The notes under the pieces were generated by a model, which did no database searches, had not been told where the DNA came from, and saw only the letters and a list, made by a program, of their open reading frames with translations. A stretch of DNA of 9,595 nt from Acidobacteriota bacterium (GTDB lineage: Bacteria > Acidobacteriota > Terriglobia > UBA7540), in NCBI GenBank assembly GCA_003165615.1, contig PLWR01000103.1:1-9595 (forward strand), in the 5' to 3' direction. Position numbers and translations under genes: made by a program. This document shows positions 6,646 to 9,595 of this stretch, one piece after another (the first letter of the stretch is position 1; every line of letters starts with the position of its first letter).

Positions 6646-7863
6646 ATGCCCACCACGCTTCCTCACATTACGGTCCGCGACGCTCTGGGCAACCAGCGCG
6701 AAATCGAGATTTCTCGCACCCCCTTCACCATGGGACGGCAAGGCGATAACGATCTGGTATTACTCGACACTCGCATTTCCCGCCGCCATGCGCGCATCGT
6801 GGAAGACGGCAAAGGTTATCTGCTGGAAGACGCCGGCAGCCGGCACGGTACATTCGTGAACGGCGAGAGAGTCGTTGCGTCCCGCCGCTTGAAGCCCGGC
6901 GACCAGATCGGCCTGGGTGTGACCGATTCCTACGGGCTGACTTTCGGCGTGGAAGAAGCTGTGCTTCCCGGCCTGCTAGAAAAATTTGAGAAGTCCTCGG
7001 CGCAGAGCTCCGCCCCGCAACTTCACCACCTGGGCCTGCTTCTTCAAATGGCCCAAATGATGCTGCGCGCGCCGGCGCTGGAGGAAGTGCTGACCACCCT
7101 GCTGGACTCCGCCATTCAGCTCACCAATGCCGAGCGCGGGCTGCTCTTTCTGAAGGAAGGAGAGGGCGAGTTGGAGCTTCGCCTGGCGCGCGGTAAAGGG
7201 GGCATCTATATCAGCCCGGAAGTGGGTGATTTCTCCCGCACGGTAGTGAACCGCGTGGCGGCCTCCGGTCAAGAGGAAGTGGTTTTGGAAGAAGAGGCCT
7301 CTGGCCGCGCGACGATGGAAACCGGCATCATCCGTACCGGCACGCGAGGCATCGTGGCGGTGCCTCTGCAAAAGCTGCAAATGGCGGATGCGGGGGGAGA
7401 GACTTTTGTCGGCAGAGCCCCGGAGATGCTCGGCTTGCTCTATCTCGATACCCGCTCGCAAGCCGCCGCCGTCACGGGACTTGACCGGCAAGTGCTCCAG
7501 ACCTTGGCCGTGGAAGGCGCCACGGTAATTGAGAACGCCCGCCTGTTTCGCCTGGCGCGCGATCAGGAACGCATTCAGCACGAAATGTTCTTGGCGCGGA
7601 ACATCCAGCAGGAATTGCTGCCGCGGGAACTGCCCCAAAGCGATTACTTCCAGGTCTTGAGTGTCACCACGCCAACCGACGCCGTGGGGGGCGATTACTA
7701 CGACGTGGTGGAGCTTCCCGACGGTCGTTACGGCTTCGCGCTGGCCGACGTTTCCGGCAAAGGTCTGCCCGCAGCCCTGATGGCGGCAAGCCTCCAGGGA
7801 GGCTTTCGGCGCCGTCGCCGCGGGGGCGCCCGACCTCGGCGAGCTCTTTCAGCGCGTCAATGA
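6646..7863 (+). CDS. FHA–GAF–PP2C (RsbU/SpoIIE-type) phosphatase, N-terminal part before a frameshift
   Basis: The start at 6646 follows from the promoter at 6604–6612 and from the protein beginning directly with an FHA domain; its ribosome binding site is weak. FHA (about 8–95) carries the phosphothreonine-binding signature: Gly30-Arg31, SRRH at 45–48, and SRHGTFVNG ending at Gly73. A GAF domain follows (about 127–305). A linker helix (ARNIQQELLPRELP, about 317–330) leads into a PP2C domain with the metal-binding GGDYYD (Asp350) and ADVSGKGLPAALM (Asp368). After SLQG near residue 385 the frame goes wrong: an Arg-rich out-of-frame tail runs to TGA 7861–7863. Removing one base near 7800 restores a normal 550-residue protein ending at 8299. 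RsbU-type phosphatases dephosphorylate anti-anti-sigma STAS proteins in partner-switching pathways; the FHA and GAF parts would sense a phosphoprotein and a ligand. No STAS or anti-sigma gene is in view. Confidence 0.85.
   Translation: MPTTLPHITVRDALGNQREIEISRTPFTMGRQGDNDLVLLDTRISRRHARIVEDGKGYLLEDAGSRHGTFVNGERVVASRRLKPGDQIGLGVTDSYGLTFGVEEAVLPGLLEKFEKSSAQSSAPQLHHLGLLLQMAQMMLRAPALEEVLTTLLDSAIQLTNAERGLLFLKEGEGELELRLARGKGGIYISPEVGDFSRTVVNRVAASGQEEVVLEEEASGRATMETGIIRTGTRGIVAVPLQKLQMADAGGETFVGRAPEMLGLLYLDTRSQAAAVTGLDRQVLQTLAVEGATVIENARLFRLARDQERIQHEMFLARNIQQELLPRELPQSDYFQVLSVTTPTDAVGGDYYDVVELPDGRYGFALADVSGKGLPAALMAASLQGGFRRRRRGGARPRRALSARQ
7798..7802 (+). other. Site of a single-base frameshift within the PP2C domain
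   Basis: The bases CAGGGAGGCTTTCGG read Q-G-G-F-R in the first frame. Dropping one G at 7801–7802 gives Q-G-A-F-G-A-V-A-A-G-A-P-D-L-G, the expected PP2C sequence, which then stays open to 8299. The length 6646–8299 is 1654 bases, one more than a multiple of three. Confidence 0.85.
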
Positions 7864-7891
7864 TTACCTGTGCGACCGCACACCGCCGGAA

Positions 7892-8299
7892 ATGTTTGCC
7901 ACCCTCCTTTACGGCGTGCTGGACCGGCAGGGAGGATTTGAGTTTGTCAATGCCGGGCACATTCCGCCCCTGATTGTCCGCGCCCAAGGCGGCGTAGATC
8001 GCCCCGTATCCTCCAATTTCCCCGTGGGGCTCTTCCCGCATGTGGAGTTCATGGTCGATCACGCCCAGGTCTACCCGGGTGATTTGATTGTCACCACTTC
8101 CGACGGCGTCACGGAAGCGCGCGATAACATCGGCGGCCTGTTCGGCGACGCCCGGCTGTTCTCCATCATGGAAGGTTGCTCCGGCCGAACGGCGGATGAG
8201 GTGGTGCGGAAAATTCTGGCCAGCATTCGCGAATATGTGGGCACTGCCCCCCAGTCCGATGACCTTACCGTGACCATCGTGCGTTTCGGGCCTGCCTGA
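7892..8299 (+). CDS. C-terminal half of the frameshifted PP2C phosphatase
   Basis: This is the second piece of the 6646 gene, in the next reading frame. PP2C similarity in this frame already begins at 7802 (AFGAVAAGAPDLGELF, then RVNDYLCDRTPPEM); the ATG at 7892 is only an internal Met with no ribosome binding site. Family residues present are NAGH near 20–23 followed by IPPLIVR, VGLFPHVEF, the metal-binding Asp71 in TSDGVTEA, and Asp123-Asp124 in SDDLTVTIV near the end. Together with the first piece every expected SpoIIE/RsbU-type PP2C motif is present, so the gene was functional until recently, or the break is a sequence error. On its own this fragment lacks half of the metal site and should be inactive. 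Confidence 0.8.
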   Translation: MFATLLYGVLDRQGGFEFVNAGHIPPLIVRAQGGVDRPVSSNFPVGLFPHVEFMVDHAQVYPGDLIVTTSDGVTEARDNIGGLFGDARLFSIMEGCSGRTADEVVRKILASIREYVGTAPQSDDLTVTIVRFGPA

Positions 8300-8420
8300 A
8301 TCTGCCCGGGGCGAAGGCGGAATAGCCACATAGTGAGATTTTTGCCATCCCGCTCAAGCCCAATCCAAGTTTCGCGAAATCCCCTTATTGCGGTTTACGT
8401 TTCATCCTTGCACAGGGGTT

Positions 8421-9488
8421 TTATTGATTGTGCGAAGCTTTTTCGTAGGCCTTTTGGAAGGTACGATTCCCCGGGGCCAAATCCGCCGCCATACGAAATT
8501 GATTCAGCGCCTTGCGGGGTTCGCCCTTTTTCTCGAGAAGTTGGCCAAGCCGGTAGTGTGGTGCTGGCAATCGGGGTCTTTGGCGTATCAACTGCTGGAA
8601 CTGGGCGATGGCCCCATCCAGGTCCCCCTTGGTCTCCAGCGCGTTACCGAGGTTTGTGGCAATCCCGGCGTTGTCGGAACTAATACTCAACGCCTGGCGA
8701 AACTCGGCAATGGCCCCGTCCGTATTGTCCTGCTTGAGGAGCGTGAGGCCCAGGTTATTATGGGCCATATCGAACTTCGGGTTCAGCCGCAGGGCCACGT
8801 GATACTCGGCAACCGCACCGGCGTAGTCTTCCTGTAGCCGCAGGGAATTGGCCAGGCAGAAATGGGCCATGTCGCTATCTGGATTCAAGTTGATGGCGAC
8901 GTGCGCTTCCTCCATCGATTCGTCCGTCTTCTTCTGAAAGTTCAGGGCGCGGGAGAGGGCGATATGCAAATAGGCATTTTGCGGGTCCAGTTTAATCGCC
9001 GCGCGATATTCAGTCTCGGCCTCAGCATAGTGACGCTCCTGAAGGAACGCCCCTCCTCGCGCCGCGCGCTCCGCCAGCTCCTCCTCCTTCGCTTCATCCA
9101 GCCTGGCATCGGAGGTCGGACCTTTGGGGGATGCCGTGGAAACACCCGGCGACGGCTTGGATCCCGTGGGAGACCGGGTAGGGCCGGAAGGGGGCGGTAC
9201 AACGCTCGCATTAGCTGTCGTACGAGCTGACTGTAAGGCCGCCACCAGATCATCCTCGCCACCACCTTTGCGGACCTGGTCCAGGAAGGCGTCGTTAGAT
9301 GCGAAATCGATGCCGAGTTCCTGCACCAGCATCGTCACGCGGGAACTGGGAACATCACCTGCCAGCAAAGCAAGAATCTGTGCGCGCGTCAGCGGCTTCT
9401 TGGCCGCCCCACTGGGGGTCTGTGCCACAGCCGAAAGAACAGCGATCAGGATCAATAAGAGGACCCGGGTCAATGCATGAGCTCTCAT
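8421..9488 (-). CDS. Secreted TPR protein with an N-terminal helical module
   Basis: A 355-residue protein; the ATG at 9488 has GGAGG 5 bases upstream (plus-strand 9494–9498). The signal peptide MRAHALTRVLLLILIAVLSA ends near Ala22, so the protein should be periplasmic or outer-membrane associated. Residues about 33–89 form a small helical module (LTRAQILALLAGDVPSSRV, then LVQELGIDFASNDAFLDQVR and LVAALQSAR), which I recall fused to TPRs and other domains in Acidobacteriota. A Pro/Ser/Thr-rich linker (about 90–133) follows. Six consecutive 34-residue TPRs then fill about 138–345, with the usual Leu/Gly/Tyr/Ala/Pro positions (EYRAAIKLDPQNA, EYHVALRLNPKFD, EFRQALSISSDNA). TPR arrays bind peptides or partner proteins; no partner can be named. 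It converges on the phosphatase gene (121-base gap with no evident terminator). Confidence 0.87.
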   Translation of the reverse strand: MRAHALTRVLLLILIAVLSAVAQTPSGAAKKPLTRAQILALLAGDVPSSRVTMLVQELGIDFASNDAFLDQVRKGGGEDDLVAALQSARTTANASVVPPPSGPTRSPTGSKPSPGVSTASPKGPTSDARLDEAKEEELAERAARGGAFLQERHYAEAETEYRAAIKLDPQNAYLHIALSRALNFQKKTDESMEEAHVAINLNPDSDMAHFCLANSLRLQEDYAGAVAEYHVALRLNPKFDMAHNNLGLTLLKQDNTDGAIAEFRQALSISSDNAGIATNLGNALETKGDLDGAIAQFQQLIRQRPRLPAPHYRLGQLLEKKGEPRKALNQFRMAADLAPGNRTFQKAYEKASHNQ

Positions 9489-9525
9489 ACTCGCCTCCGA
9501 AAGATGTCAGCTAAAAAGATGCCGC

Positions 9526-9531
9526 ATTATA
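9526..9531 (-). promoter_or_regulatory. Consensus -10 box for the TPR-protein gene
   Basis: On the minus strand TATAAT matches consensus exactly and would start transcription near 9519, about 30 bases before the ATG. No good -35 hexamer is present at 16–18 bases; that place is occupied by the imperfect palindrome GCGGAAGCTACCGC (9545–9558), so an activator or repressor may act there. Confidence 0.45.
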
Positions 9532-9595
9532 CTTCGATTAAATTGCGGAAGCTACCGCTACTCCTTGGCGGCAGGGCTCCGTCAAAGTCCCTGAT

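Noticed and set aside
6976..8329. Two ~220-codon minus-strand ORFs (6976–7638 and 7664–8329) opposite the phosphatase gene
   Set aside because: The plus strand has clear FHA, GAF and PP2C motifs; the minus ORFs are His/Arg/Gly-rich shadows without start signals.
8300..8420. Terminator between the convergent phosphatase and TPR genes
   Set aside because: Only 4–5 base complementarities (CCCC…GGGG) were found, no convincing stem with a U-tract.

Overview
The window looks like a chromosomal piece of an Acidobacteriota-type bacterium. This is an inference from gene content: a Tat-exported GH116-like glycosidase, a CusF–Sco fusion lipoprotein, a secreted protein with a carboxypeptidase-regulatory-like domain plus TPR-like helices, an FHA–GAF–PP2C regulator, and a secreted TPR protein. 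Coding sequence is GC-rich. No rRNA, tRNA, CRISPR array, transposase or phage gene was seen, and there is no recognisable defence system.

Left end (1–785): the remains of a sugar-catabolism operon. The C-terminal part of a glycoside hydrolase ends at 396, followed after 12 bases by a broken L-rhamnose mutarotase gene (rhaM, from 409). The rhaM remnant loses its reading frame near 481 and stops being recognisable just before a perfect 27-bp inverted repeat (581–664) of the GTCATTCCCGCGAAGGCGGG type. A sigma70-like promoter (723–752) then leads into the next gene.

Middle (785–4202, plus strand): a GH116/GBA2-like glycoside hydrolase with a twin-arginine signal, then 34 bases later a lipoprotein with a CusF-like copper domain joined to a Sco/SenC domain. 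A long imperfect hairpin (4217–4279) lies between this gene and the convergent 4340–6415 gene and probably terminates both.

Right half: the minus-strand gene 4340–6415 encodes a secreted regulatory-like-domain/TPR-like protein and diverges from the FHA–GAF–PP2C (RsbU/SpoIIE-type) phosphatase gene. The phosphatase has an extended -10 promoter whose upstream part holds a small inverted repeat. Its frame is broken by one extra base near 7800, giving pieces 6646–7863 and 7892–8299; all expected PP2C residues are present across the two frames. The 8300–8420 gap shows nothing recognisable. The last gene (8421–9488, minus) is a secreted six-repeat TPR protein with a consensus -10 box upstream.

The most interesting points are the apparently exchanged Glu/Asp catalytic positions in the GH116 homologue, the rhaM pseudogene abutting the repeat, the frameshifted phosphatase, and a G9 tract in the 4340–6415 gene. 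Three single-base frame breaks lie in one short window, so either local gene decay or base-level sequence errors must be considered.
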